Below, one piece after another: positions 1-5,271 of a DNA stretch of 7,820 bases. Origin of the DNA: Bacteroidota bacterium (GTDB taxonomy: Bacteria; Bacteroidota; Bacteroidia; Chitinophagales; Chitinophagaceae); contig JAEZAM010000118.1 in assembly GCA_023430465.1 (NCBI GenBank), positions 1 through 7,820 on the forward strand, written 5' to 3'. The translations under genes and the position numbers were made by a program. The notes beneath the pieces are model-generated. The model saw only the letters and a program-made list of their open reading frames with translations. It was not told the DNA's origin and did not search any database. Numbering within the stretch: the first letter of the stretch is position 1; every line of letters begins with the position of its first letter.

Positions 1-101
1 GAGTTGGACCTGCCTGCCGCAGGCGGGGTGTGTGTTCTGCTCTGCGGTCAGTCCGGCAAGTAAGAGCCACGCCGGGCCGGACATCATTCACCTGGTGTTA
101 T

Positions 102-127
102 TAACCCCGGGATTCATCCCGGGGTTA
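102..127. repeat. Hairpin of 138-bp unit 1
   Basis: TAACCCCGGGA and TCCCGGGGTTA form a perfect 11-bp stem around a TTCA loop. No T-tract follows, so it does not look like a classical intrinsic terminator. It is the most conserved part of the 138-bp unit. Confidence 0.9.
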
Positions 128-238
128 GAAGCGTACAAGAGTTGGACCTGCCTGCCGCAGGCGGGGTGTGTGTTCTGCTCTGCGGTCAGTCCGGCAAGTA
201 AGAGCCACGCCGGGCCGACATCATTCACCTGGTGTTAT

Positions 239-264
239 TAACCCCGGGATTCATCCCGGGGTTA
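239..264. repeat. Hairpin of 138-bp unit 2
   Basis: This is the same perfect 11-bp stem and TTCA loop as in unit 1, with no change in either arm. Confidence 0.9.
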
Positions 265-377
265 GAAGCGTACAAGAGTGTGGACCTGCCTGCCGCAGGC
301 GGGGTGTGTGTTCTGCTCTGCGGTCAGTCCGGCAACTAAGAACCACGCCGGGGCGGACATCATTCACCTGGTGTTAT

Positions 378-403
378 TAACCCCGGGATTCATCCCGGGG
401 TTA
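378..403. repeat. Hairpin of 138-bp unit 3
   Basis: This is a third unchanged copy of the 11-bp stem with TTCA loop. The bases after it (AAGTGTACTGG) have diverged from units 1 and 2 (AAGCGTACAAG), which marks the right edge of the intact array. Confidence 0.9.
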
Positions 404-413
404 GAAGTGTACT

Positions 414-475
414 GGAGTGCGGAGTGTGGAGTACTGAGACCATAGAGCGAGGTACGGAGTAAGAGCGATAATCAT
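414..475. repeat. Purine-rich heptamer repeats and GAG-rich linker
   Basis: Three successive heptamers GGAGTGC, GGAGTGT and GGAGTAC occupy 414-434. A GAG/GCGAG-rich stretch follows to about 467. The related sequence AGTGCGGAGTGCGGAGG recurs at 548-564, on the other side of the 64-bp element. The strand is purine-biased, and the pyrimidine-biased DNA at 1711-1777 looks like a loose reverse complement of it. No gene is seen here. Confidence 0.65.
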
Positions 476-484
476 TTAAAAAGC

Positions 485-548
485 AACCCGACAAGGGCTT
501 TAGCCCGCGAGTCGGGAGATTTGAATAGCCCCGACTTTAGTCGGGGAA
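485..548 (+). repeat. 64-bp double-hairpin element, single copy (orientation A)
   Basis: The element has two structured halves. The first is a nested hairpin: an outer stem CCCGAC (487-492) with GTCGGG (511-516), and an inner GGGCTTTAGCCC. The second is the near-perfect palindrome CCCCGACTTTAGTCGGGG (529-546). Its reverse complement matches the copy at 1466-1528 with about four substitutions and one missing base, so this copy and the three downstream copies belong to one family in opposite orientations around the DUF72 gene. Confidence 0.9.
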
Positions 549-570
549 GTGCGGAGTGCGGAGGTTGAGC

Positions 571-663
571 GCTTGGGCGGGCATCATTCACCAGGCGGCA
601 TTATCCCGGGGTTAGAACCGTACGGGAGGGCGGGGGTAGACGCCGGGCAGGCACATTATTCGC
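571..663. repeat. Two decayed remnants of the 138-bp unit
   Basis: At 579-625, GGGCATCATTCACC, TCCCGGGGTTAGAA and CGTACGGGAG match the right half of the 138-bp unit, but the left arm of the hairpin is missing. At 641-663, CGCCGGGCAGGCACATTATT matches the unit segment around 70-90 (CGCCGGGCCGGACATCATT) with a few changes. The second remnant ends only 12 bases before the DUF72 start codon. Its leader, and possibly its promoter, therefore lie in repeat-derived DNA. Confidence 0.7.
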
Positions 664-674
664 TTTCTCTCCAT

Positions 675-1418
675 ATGGCTAAAGGAAAGATATGGATTGG
701 GACCAGCAACGTGGTGGTGCCAGGAAATAAGACCACATTTCCAAAAGAATACCAGCACCGGAGCCGATTGCATTACTACAGTCAGCTTTTCAATTCACTG
801 GAGATAAACAGCAGTTTTTATAAAATTCCGCAAGGAAGCACCTTTGGGAAATGGAATGACGATGTGGTGGACGATTTCACTTTTTCCATCAAGCTGATAA
901 AGGATGTCACGCATCACAAGTCACTTCAGCGCGATGATACACTGATTTTACGTTTCCTGGACGCAGCCTCGCAGATGCAAAAGAAAGGCTGCCTGCTTAT
1001 TCAATTTCCGGGCAAGATAACGCTTGATTTTTATGCACAGGTAGAGGATATCCTGGAGGAATTGGATGCTGCTGATCCAGGCAGATGCTGGCGCAGGGCC
1101 GTTGAATTTCGCAGCACCAGTTGGTACGTTGGTGAAACGGAAGACATGTTGCGGCACTACAACGCTACAATGGTGTTGCACGATATCCCCAAATCCCGCA
1201 GAATACTTCCTCCTGACAATGCTCCATTCATTTATTTACGATACCATGGCCCTACCGGTAATTACAGGGACAGCTATAGTGATGAGTTTCTGAAGCAGCA
1301 GGCAAAGAACATCAAGGTTTGGTCGGGCAAAGGAAAAGATGTGTTTGCCTATTTCAATAATACGATGGGCAGCGCATTTGATAATGCACGGTTGTTGCGT
1401 AAGCTGGTGAGGGAATAG
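675..1418 (+). CDS. DUF72 (YecE-like) family protein
   Basis: This 247-residue protein is a full-length member of the DUF72/YecE family, which adopts a TIM-barrel-like fold and is probably cytoplasmic. Its biochemical role is not established. Family motifs are clear and in order: WIGTS near residues 7-11, YYSQLFNSLEINSSFYKIP at about 34-52, LLIQFP at 107-112, AVEFRSTSWY at 142-151, VLHDIPKSR at 167-175, YLRYHGPTGNYRDSYS at 187-202 and FAYFNNTMGSAFDNA at 224-238. The frame stays open upstream to 549, but those 42 codons translate degenerate repeat DNA and have no family similarity. ATG 675, which gives MAKGKIWIG, is therefore preferred, although no clear Shine-Dalgarno precedes it. It has no coding neighbour within 450 bp on either side, stands alone among inverted repeat clusters and is probably transcribed separately. 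Confidence 0.95.
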   Translation: MAKGKIWIGTSNVVVPGNKTTFPKEYQHRSRLHYYSQLFNSLEINSSFYKIPQGSTFGKWNDDVVDDFTFSIKLIKDVTHHKSLQRDDTLILRFLDAASQMQKKGCLLIQFPGKITLDFYAQVEDILEELDAADPGRCWRRAVEFRSTSWYVGETEDMLRHYNATMVLHDIPKSRRILPPDNAPFIYLRYHGPTGNYRDSYSDEFLKQQAKNIKVWSGKGKDVFAYFNNTMGSAFDNARLLRKLVRE

Positions 1419-1465
1419 GTAGGTGGCGTTCCGTTCTCGGTCTGTTTCTCTGATCTCGGTGTATC

Positions 1466-1528
1466 TTCCCCGACTAAAGTCGGGCTATTCAATTTTCCCG
1501 ACTGGCGGGCTGAAGCCCTTGTCGGGTT
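1466..1528 (-). repeat. Double-hairpin element, downstream copy 1 (orientation B)
   Basis: This is the reverse-complement form of the 485-548 element. It holds the palindrome CCCCGACTAAAGTCGGG, one G short on the right arm, then CCCGAC...GTCGGG enclosing GGGCTGAAGCCC. It is the best match to the upstream copy. It begins 47 bp after the DUF72 stop codon, so a DUF72 transcript could carry these folds at its 3' end. Confidence 0.9.
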
Positions 1529-1557
1529 ATAAATTCGATCCGCTCTCGTTCTATCTC

Positions 1558-1619
1558 TTCCGACTAAAGTCGGGGCTATTCAATTTTCCCGACTGGCGGG
1601 CTGAAGCTCTTGTCGGGTT
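1558..1619 (-). repeat. Double-hairpin element, downstream copy 2 (orientation B)
   Basis: This copy lies 90 bp from copy 1, counted from the shared GACTAAAGTC core. It lacks two C residues on the left arm of the first palindrome. A C-to-T change (GGGCTGAAGCTC) weakens the inner stem of the second half. The outer CCCGAC/GTCGGG pair is intact. The linker from copy 1 (ATAAATTCGATCCGCTCTCG and on) is repeated after this copy, so the tandem unit includes it. Confidence 0.9.
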
Positions 1620-1648
1620 ATAAATTCGATCCGCTCTCGTTCTATCTC

Positions 1649-1710
1649 TCCGGACTAAAGTCGGGGCTATTCAATTTTCCCGACCGGCGGGCTGAAGCCC
1701 TTGTCGGGTT
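1649..1710 (-). repeat. Double-hairpin element, downstream copy 3 (orientation B)
   Basis: This copy lies 91 bp from copy 2. A C-to-G change (CCGGACTAAAGTCGGGG) puts a mismatch in the first palindrome, and a T-to-C change (CCCGACCGGCGGG) falls in the spacer of the second. The inner GGGCTGAAGCCC and outer CCCGAC/GTCGGG pairs are intact. It ends the ordered tandem array. Confidence 0.9.
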
Positions 1711-1885
1711 GTTATTCCGTATATGCCGATCTCGCTCTCATTCTCGATCTGTTCTCCGCTCTCGCTCGCTTCTCCATGCGTCAAATCATTTTGTTAAAAA
1801 ATAGTTAACCGCGCTCCACCTACCCAACCCTCTTTTCCTACCGCGGGGTATTGTAATAAAATGCCTTAACCTAAACTTCCACAAG
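1711..1885. other. Pyrimidine-rich gene-free spacer before lipoprotein gene
   Basis: Positions 1727-1777 are a degenerate CTCGCTCTC/TTCTC-rich stretch like the linkers between the tandem elements, such as CCGCTCTCGTTCTATCTC. It reads as a loose reverse complement of the purine-rich DNA upstream of DUF72. After it come an AT-rich segment (TTTTGTTAAAAAATAGTTAAC, about 1790) and a leader before the ATG at 1886. The promoter for the downstream genes probably lies here, but I see no convincing match to the Bacteroidota TAnnTTTG element with a well-placed upstream TTG. Confidence 0.5.
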
Positions 1886-3031
1886 ATGAACAAGACAATC
1901 TCATTTTCCAGGATCATCATCGCCCTTTTGGTTGTACTTACTTCCTGCTCAAAGGAAGAATTACTGACCACCACCGATCCCACACCGCCCGTGAAGGATA
2001 CCGCGGCCGGCACGCCGCCTGTTGTTCCCGGACCAGTAAACCGGCACATCACTGCCAACCTTCGAGCAATTGTAAAGGTAGGAGCGGTCCGCTACGATAG
2101 CATCGCAGCAGAACTGCAGGTGACAAGCTGGGACAGCTCAGGTAACGCCTTCCATAATATCCTGCGCCTCGCGCCAGGCCGGAACGCCATTCAGCTTGCT
2201 GAAAAATTTCCCCGTCATAAGTTTACAATGAAGGCATGGAACACCGAGAAGTCAGTAGAGATGACCCGGGAAGAGGTTGTGGCTGCCGGCGTGATTGAAC
2301 TCGAAACAGCGAGAGCAGCGAAGAAACTCCGTTCGGAATCTTCCTTCATCCTTATCCAGGGCACTGATCAGCAACAATCAAAAACTGATTATTACTACCA
2401 TGATAATGGCAACCTTCGGAAGATCGATTTCTACCAGAAGAAACCCGAAGTATGGGAGCTCCAACTCACCTGGATCGATCATTTCTCCTACACCGGCAAC
2501 AAGGTCAAAAACATCCGGCGTACCAACGGTGCGGGACAGGATGCCATTCAGACAAGTTTCTCCTATCATGCTGCCGGATTTCTTGAACACATCCACCAGT
2601 CCGGCTTCGGCAATGAAACGTATGCCTACATCGCTGGCCCGGTGAATGCCGAAAACGGCGAGGTGACCATCGATTATTTATTCAGCAATGGCCAGGCAAT
2701 GACTTACAACATGACATTCCGGAACGGGAATAAAGTTGAAGAAACTGCCACAGGCTCCACAGGCGCTGGTGAAGGCGGTGAATTTACATACGACCAAAAC
2801 GTCAATCCATACAACCAAATGAACTGGCCAGACCTTTACCTGCGCAACCTGTCCAAAAACAATCGTACTCTTGAGAATAAAGGCTATACGGGAAGCATAC
2901 CGTCTGTCATACCCTACAGAACAGTTTTTACCTATGATGAAGACGGGTATCCCGTACAGATGATAAAAAGCTATAAGAACCCGATCAACAACGATCACCT
3001 GTACGATATAAAGACGCTTTATTTTTATTGA
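1886..3031 (+). CDS. Surface-type lipoprotein with YD-like Tyr-rich C-terminal region
   Basis: This 381-residue protein is a predicted lipoprotein. A hydrophobic signal (residues 9-19) ends in the lipobox LTSC with Cys21. The next residues, SKEE, resemble the acidic lipoprotein export signal that sends Bacteroidota lipoproteins to the cell surface, so surface exposure is inferred. Residues 22-50 are a Thr/Pro-rich flexible linker, and 52-120 look beta-rich. From about 168 there are repeated aromatic strand-turn motifs: YYYHDNGNLRKIDFY, FSYTGNKVKNIRR, FSYHAAGFLEHI and FTYDEDGYPVQMIKSY. Together with NPYNQMNW and LSKNN they recall DUF4595-like, YD-repeat-like lipoproteins of Bacteroidota, whose function is unknown. 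The start is ATG 1886, placed directly before the signal peptide. The next lipoprotein gene follows 17 bp later and is probably cotranscribed. Confidence 0.9.
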   Translation: MNKTISFSRIIIALLVVLTSCSKEELLTTTDPTPPVKDTAAGTPPVVPGPVNRHITANLRAIVKVGAVRYDSIAAELQVTSWDSSGNAFHNILRLAPGRNAIQLAEKFPRHKFTMKAWNTEKSVEMTREEVVAAGVIELETARAAKKLRSESSFILIQGTDQQQSKTDYYYHDNGNLRKIDFYQKKPEVWELQLTWIDHFSYTGNKVKNIRRTNGAGQDAIQTSFSYHAAGFLEHIHQSGFGNETYAYIAGPVNAENGEVTIDYLFSNGQAMTYNMTFRNGNKVEETATGSTGAGEGGEFTYDQNVNPYNQMNWPDLYLRNLSKNNRTLENKGYTGSIPSVIPYRTVFTYDEDGYPVQMIKSYKNPINNDHLYDIKTLYFY

Positions 3032-3048
3032 TCCACCACAATACCACG

Positions 3049-3897
3049 ATGATGAAAAATATTCAGTTTATATGGTTGCTGCTTTTGCTGGCGGCCTGCT
3101 CTACCGCAAAAGTTGCCGTTCCTGATCAGTTCAAATCCCAGGCGGTAGATATGAAGGTGAAGGGTGTGAATGGATTCAAGATCAACCAGTCGCTCAATTT
3201 CGGACCATACAAAACCTCCCGGATAAAGCGCGGGTGGGATTTTGCGAAAAGTACACAGTACACCCGCTTTGGCATCGAACCCGAGGATTTTGTGCTCCGC
3301 GTCTTTGACATTGGCTCCGACAGGAAGAAAACAAAAGAGCAGAATAAATTTCAGTACACGATCTCTGACGAAAACCTGGCTGCTGAAATCTTTGCACAGG
3401 AGAAATTTTCTTCCGACGAATTTATCTACAAAAGCAAACACCCACTCATCGGCGAATTCACCCGCACAAAAAGTTACGAGTATGACTTCGGTGCAGCCAT
3501 CGTTGTGCTGGCCCAGGGCCAGGAGCAACCCTGGTCTTTGGTGATGACGAATAAATACAACGAGGCGCGCGACACTGCACGCCAGTTATTTGATCGTGCA
3601 AAAGCGGAAACAACCGGTTATGCCACGAATGGTAAAGAGACCATCGAGATCAGGCCACTGATGTTGCGAAGCGTTACAACTGCTTCCGGTAAAAAAACAA
3701 ATGTAGTGGGCGGAGCCTTGCTTTCAGGGTACGAGTTCCGGATCGATGATGGCGTCATTGGCGTGGTTGATATCCTGGACAACCGGGTATGGATGTACAA
3801 GGAACTGGATAGTCCTACTAAAATGGTCCTGTCTGCCATCAGTTCGGCAATCCTTCTCAAACGTATCCGCAGTGAGCAGGAACTGGCATTCAGGTAA
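3049..3897 (+). CDS. Hypothetical lipoprotein
   Basis: This 282-residue protein belongs to no family I can name. It begins MMKNIQFIW, followed by a run of leucines and the lipobox LAAC with Cys17, a clear lipoprotein signal. The next residues are STAKVAV with no acidic stretch, so it may stay on the periplasmic side, unlike its neighbour. The mature part is mixed charged and beta-like (GWDFAKSTQYTRFG, GGALLSGYEFRIDDG), and a more hydrophobic segment near the end (MVLSAISSAILLKRI) is probably a buried helix. The frame can also be read from TTG 3028, which overlaps the previous stop, but that adds only IHHNTT before the signal. ATG 3049 or 3052 is preferred. It follows the first lipoprotein by 17 bp and precedes the sigma gene by 53 bp with no evident terminator, so a shared transcript is likely. 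Confidence 0.88.
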   Translation: MMKNIQFIWLLLLLAACSTAKVAVPDQFKSQAVDMKVKGVNGFKINQSLNFGPYKTSRIKRGWDFAKSTQYTRFGIEPEDFVLRVFDIGSDRKKTKEQNKFQYTISDENLAAEIFAQEKFSSDEFIYKSKHPLIGEFTRTKSYEYDFGAAIVVLAQGQEQPWSLVMTNKYNEARDTARQLFDRAKAETTGYATNGKETIEIRPLMLRSVTTASGKKTNVVGGALLSGYEFRIDDGVIGVVDILDNRVWMYKELDSPTKMVLSAISSAILLKRIRSEQELAFR

Positions 3898-3950
3898 TCG
3901 ATCCAATTTAATGTAAGAAGGCGATATAGATACAAAGTATGTAGATAAGG

Positions 3951-4499
3951 ATGCAGATTTGCAGCGACATACAAATGCTGATCGACGGTTGCATTGAAAA
4001 TAACCGCAGGGCGCAGGAGGCTCTCTACCGTGAGTTCTATTCTTTTGCCATGACGATCGCATTGCGCTATGCCCGCGATGATCACGATGCGGCCGATATC
4101 CTCAGTCATGCCTTCGTTAAGATATTCAAGAGCATCCGGAGTTTCGATCCGGGTAAAGGAAATCTTCATGGATGGATCAAAAAGATTGTCATCAATGAGG
4201 GACTCGATCATATCCGTTCGAGGGAGCGTTTCAGCACGGCCATGGAGGTGGCTGATGCGGAGGAGCCTGCAGTGAGCAATGCTGCAATTGCCGAAATGGG
4301 CGCTGATGAGATCATGATGATCATTCAAAAACTTCCACCCGCTACGCATGCCGTGTTTGTGCTCTATGCCATCGATGGATTCAATCATCGCGAGATAGCA
4401 GGAAAACTGGGCATCAGCGAAGGCACCAGCAAATGGCATCTCAGCGAAGCACGCAAGACCTTACAACAATTGTTGATGACGAATGCAGTAAATGGATAA
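3951..4499 (+). CDS. ECF-type RNA polymerase sigma factor
   Basis: This 182-residue protein has the two-domain layout of sigma-70 ECF factors, which direct RNA polymerase to a small set of promoters, usually for envelope functions. Region 2 spans about 25-92 and includes LYREFYSFAMTIALRYARD, DAADILSHAFVKIFKSI, FDPGKGNLHGWIKKIVINEG and LDHIRSR. A low-complexity linker (96-118) follows. Region 4 spans about 120-175, with IIQKLPPATHAVFVLYAIDG and the helix-turn-helix HREIAGKLGISEGTSKWHLSEARKTL. Region 3 is absent, as expected for ECF factors. The start could be ATG 3951, with AAGG directly against it, or ATG 3975, which removes eight residues. Neither has a well-spaced Shine-Dalgarno. The 3' end overlaps the next gene by 8 bp, typical of a translationally coupled sigma/anti-sigma pair. 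The signal and target promoters cannot be read from the sequence. Confidence 0.96.
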   Translation: MQICSDIQMLIDGCIENNRRAQEALYREFYSFAMTIALRYARDDHDAADILSHAFVKIFKSIRSFDPGKGNLHGWIKKIVINEGLDHIRSRERFSTAMEVADAEEPAVSNAAIAEMGADEIMMIIQKLPPATHAVFVLYAIDGFNHREIAGKLGISEGTSKWHLSEARKTLQQLLMTNAVNG

Positions 4500-5067
4500 C
4501 AGGTTAACATATGAAATACTTCTGACGGAGAAGCTCGAATCGCGGCCGATCCCCGACCTGGCCGATGCCATCTGGTCACGGATCGAAGCGCAGCTTGATA
4601 TCGAATTGCCCCCGGGCACCGACACGCCGGCACCTGCTGCATTGGAAAAAATCGCCGGAAAATGGTGGAAGGGATTTGGCCTCTCCGCGTTTGTGGTGGC
4701 CTTGACACTTGCATTTTTCCAGGAAAGAAAGCAAACATCCTCCTCACCCTATATACGCCCGGCAGGGACAGACTCATTTTCCGTTGCGCCCCAGAAGATC
4801 GACAGGACACCGTCGCCAAATGTAAAATTGGAACCCTCAAGAAGAGCGATTCCCAATCCAGTCAAACCATTCAAAAACTTCAAGGCAACCTCATCATCTG
4901 TTGCTCCGCCGCTTCCTGCGAATACGAATCGTCAGGTGGATATCGAACCTGGCAAGCTGGTTGAGCCTTTAGTTCGTCCGCTGCCCGTGAAGACGGATAC
5001 GGTGAAGACAACGCGTGGTGTGAAAGGTATTACGGATGATGATTACCGCATTGAGCCGGCGGGGTAG
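4492..5067 (+). CDS. Single-pass membrane protein, putative anti-sigma factor
   Basis: This 191-residue protein has a cytoplasmic-type N-terminal region (about 1-57) with LADAIWSRIEAQLDIELP, a predicted single membrane segment (about 58-76, around GFGLSAFVVALTLAFF), and a Pro/Ser/Thr-rich C-terminal region with no recognisable fold. The anti-sigma role is inferred from the 8-bp overlap with the sigma gene and from this layout, which is common for Bacteroidota anti-sigma factors. The zinc-binding His-Cys-Cys motif of ZAS-type anti-sigma factors is absent, and no FecR domain is visible, so it would be a non-canonical member. Start ATG 4492 lies inside the end of the sigma gene, which suggests translational coupling. 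The stop TAG (5065-5067) runs directly into a hexamer repeat tract. The protein is very probably real, but its function is moderately uncertain. Confidence 0.82.
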   Translation: MDNRLTYEILLTEKLESRPIPDLADAIWSRIEAQLDIELPPGTDTPAPAALEKIAGKWWKGFGLSAFVVALTLAFFQERKQTSSSPYIRPAGTDSFSVAPQKIDRTPSPNVKLEPSRRAIPNPVKPFKNFKATSSSVAPPLPANTNRQVDIEPGKLVEPLVRPLPVKTDTVKTTRGVKGITDDDYRIEPAG

Positions 5068-5118
5068 TTGAGGTTGAGGTTGAGGTTAAGGTTAAGGTTA
5101 AGGTTAAGATTCAGGTTC
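5067..5118. repeat. Hexamer tract GTTGAG/GTTAAG (left arm of inverted repeat)
   Basis: The tract holds three GTTGAG units (5067-5084), four GTTAAG units (5085-5108), one variant ATTCAG and a final GTTC. It starts on the last base of the preceding stop codon. The block order suggests that each hexamer variant expanded by slippage. It can pair with the reverse-complement tract at 5175-5204. Confidence 0.92.
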
Positions 5119-5174
5119 TAATAGAAAGCTGAATTTTCGCTTTTTGTATAAAAACCAGCCTCCATACAATGGAC

Positions 5175-5204
5175 TCCAACCTCAACCTCAGCCTCAACCT
5201 CAAC
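5175..5204. repeat. Hexamer tract CTCAAC (right arm of inverted repeat)
   Basis: Five hexamers occur in the order TCCAAC, CTCAAC, CTCAGC, CTCAAC, CTCAAC. Their reverse complement matches the GTTGAG part of the left arm with few mismatches, so an RNA stem of 20-30 bp could form around a loop of roughly 80-100 nt. The tract ends 67 bp before the ATG of the outer-membrane gene. The intervening DNA (5119-5174) is AT-rich in its first half and contains TTTTTGTATAAAAACC. Confidence 0.88.
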
Positions 5205-5271
5205 ATGGCTCATCTTGAGCATACATTTTGTAGAACCTTTCTTCGCGGAAAGCGTTACTAACAAGAATATC

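Larger units (their letters stand above)
1..413. repeat. Three-copy 138-bp tandem repeat array with hairpins
   Basis: Three near-identical units begin at about 5, 143 and 281, an exact 138-bp period. The first unit reaches the window edge, so the array may continue to the left. Each unit starts with TGGACCTGCC, contains the odd-centred palindrome GCCTGCCGCAGGC (12-24 in unit 1) and the short palindrome CACCTGGTG, and ends in a strong hairpin. Unit 2 has lost one G in its GCCGGGCCGG stretch and unit 3 has gained one G at its left edge, so the spacing is unchanged. Unit 3 has a few substitutions and a diverged right end. Open frames across the array are only translated repeat. The units resemble REP-like intergenic palindromes of Bacteroidota, but no transposase is visible here. 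Confidence 0.93.

Noticed and set aside
32..380. Two open frames of about 70 codons across the 138-bp repeats
   Set aside because: They only translate successive repeat units in different frames and have no start signals or family features.
1..413. CRISPR array
   Set aside because: The units are 138 bp, contiguous and almost identical, with no unique spacers and no cas genes.
549..674. N-terminal extension of the DUF72 protein
   Set aside because: The extra 42 codons lie in degenerate repeat DNA, and the family match starts right after the ATG at 675.
1466..1710. Classical intrinsic terminators after DUF72
   Set aside because: The stems are strong, but none is followed directly by a T-tract. 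A role in 3' end stability remains possible but is not shown.
1423..1804. Two open frames giving repeated LKSGLFNFPD-type peptides
   Set aside because: They are translations of the three tandem double-hairpin elements. The peptide repeats because the DNA does.
3618..4439. A 273-codon open frame on the - strand
   Set aside because: It runs antisense across the second lipoprotein and the clearly recognisable sigma factor, and shows no domain of its own.
5067..5118. Telomere-like GGTTAA repeat
   Set aside because: It is short, internal, mixed with GTTGAG units and faced by an inverted tract. Nothing indicates a chromosome end.
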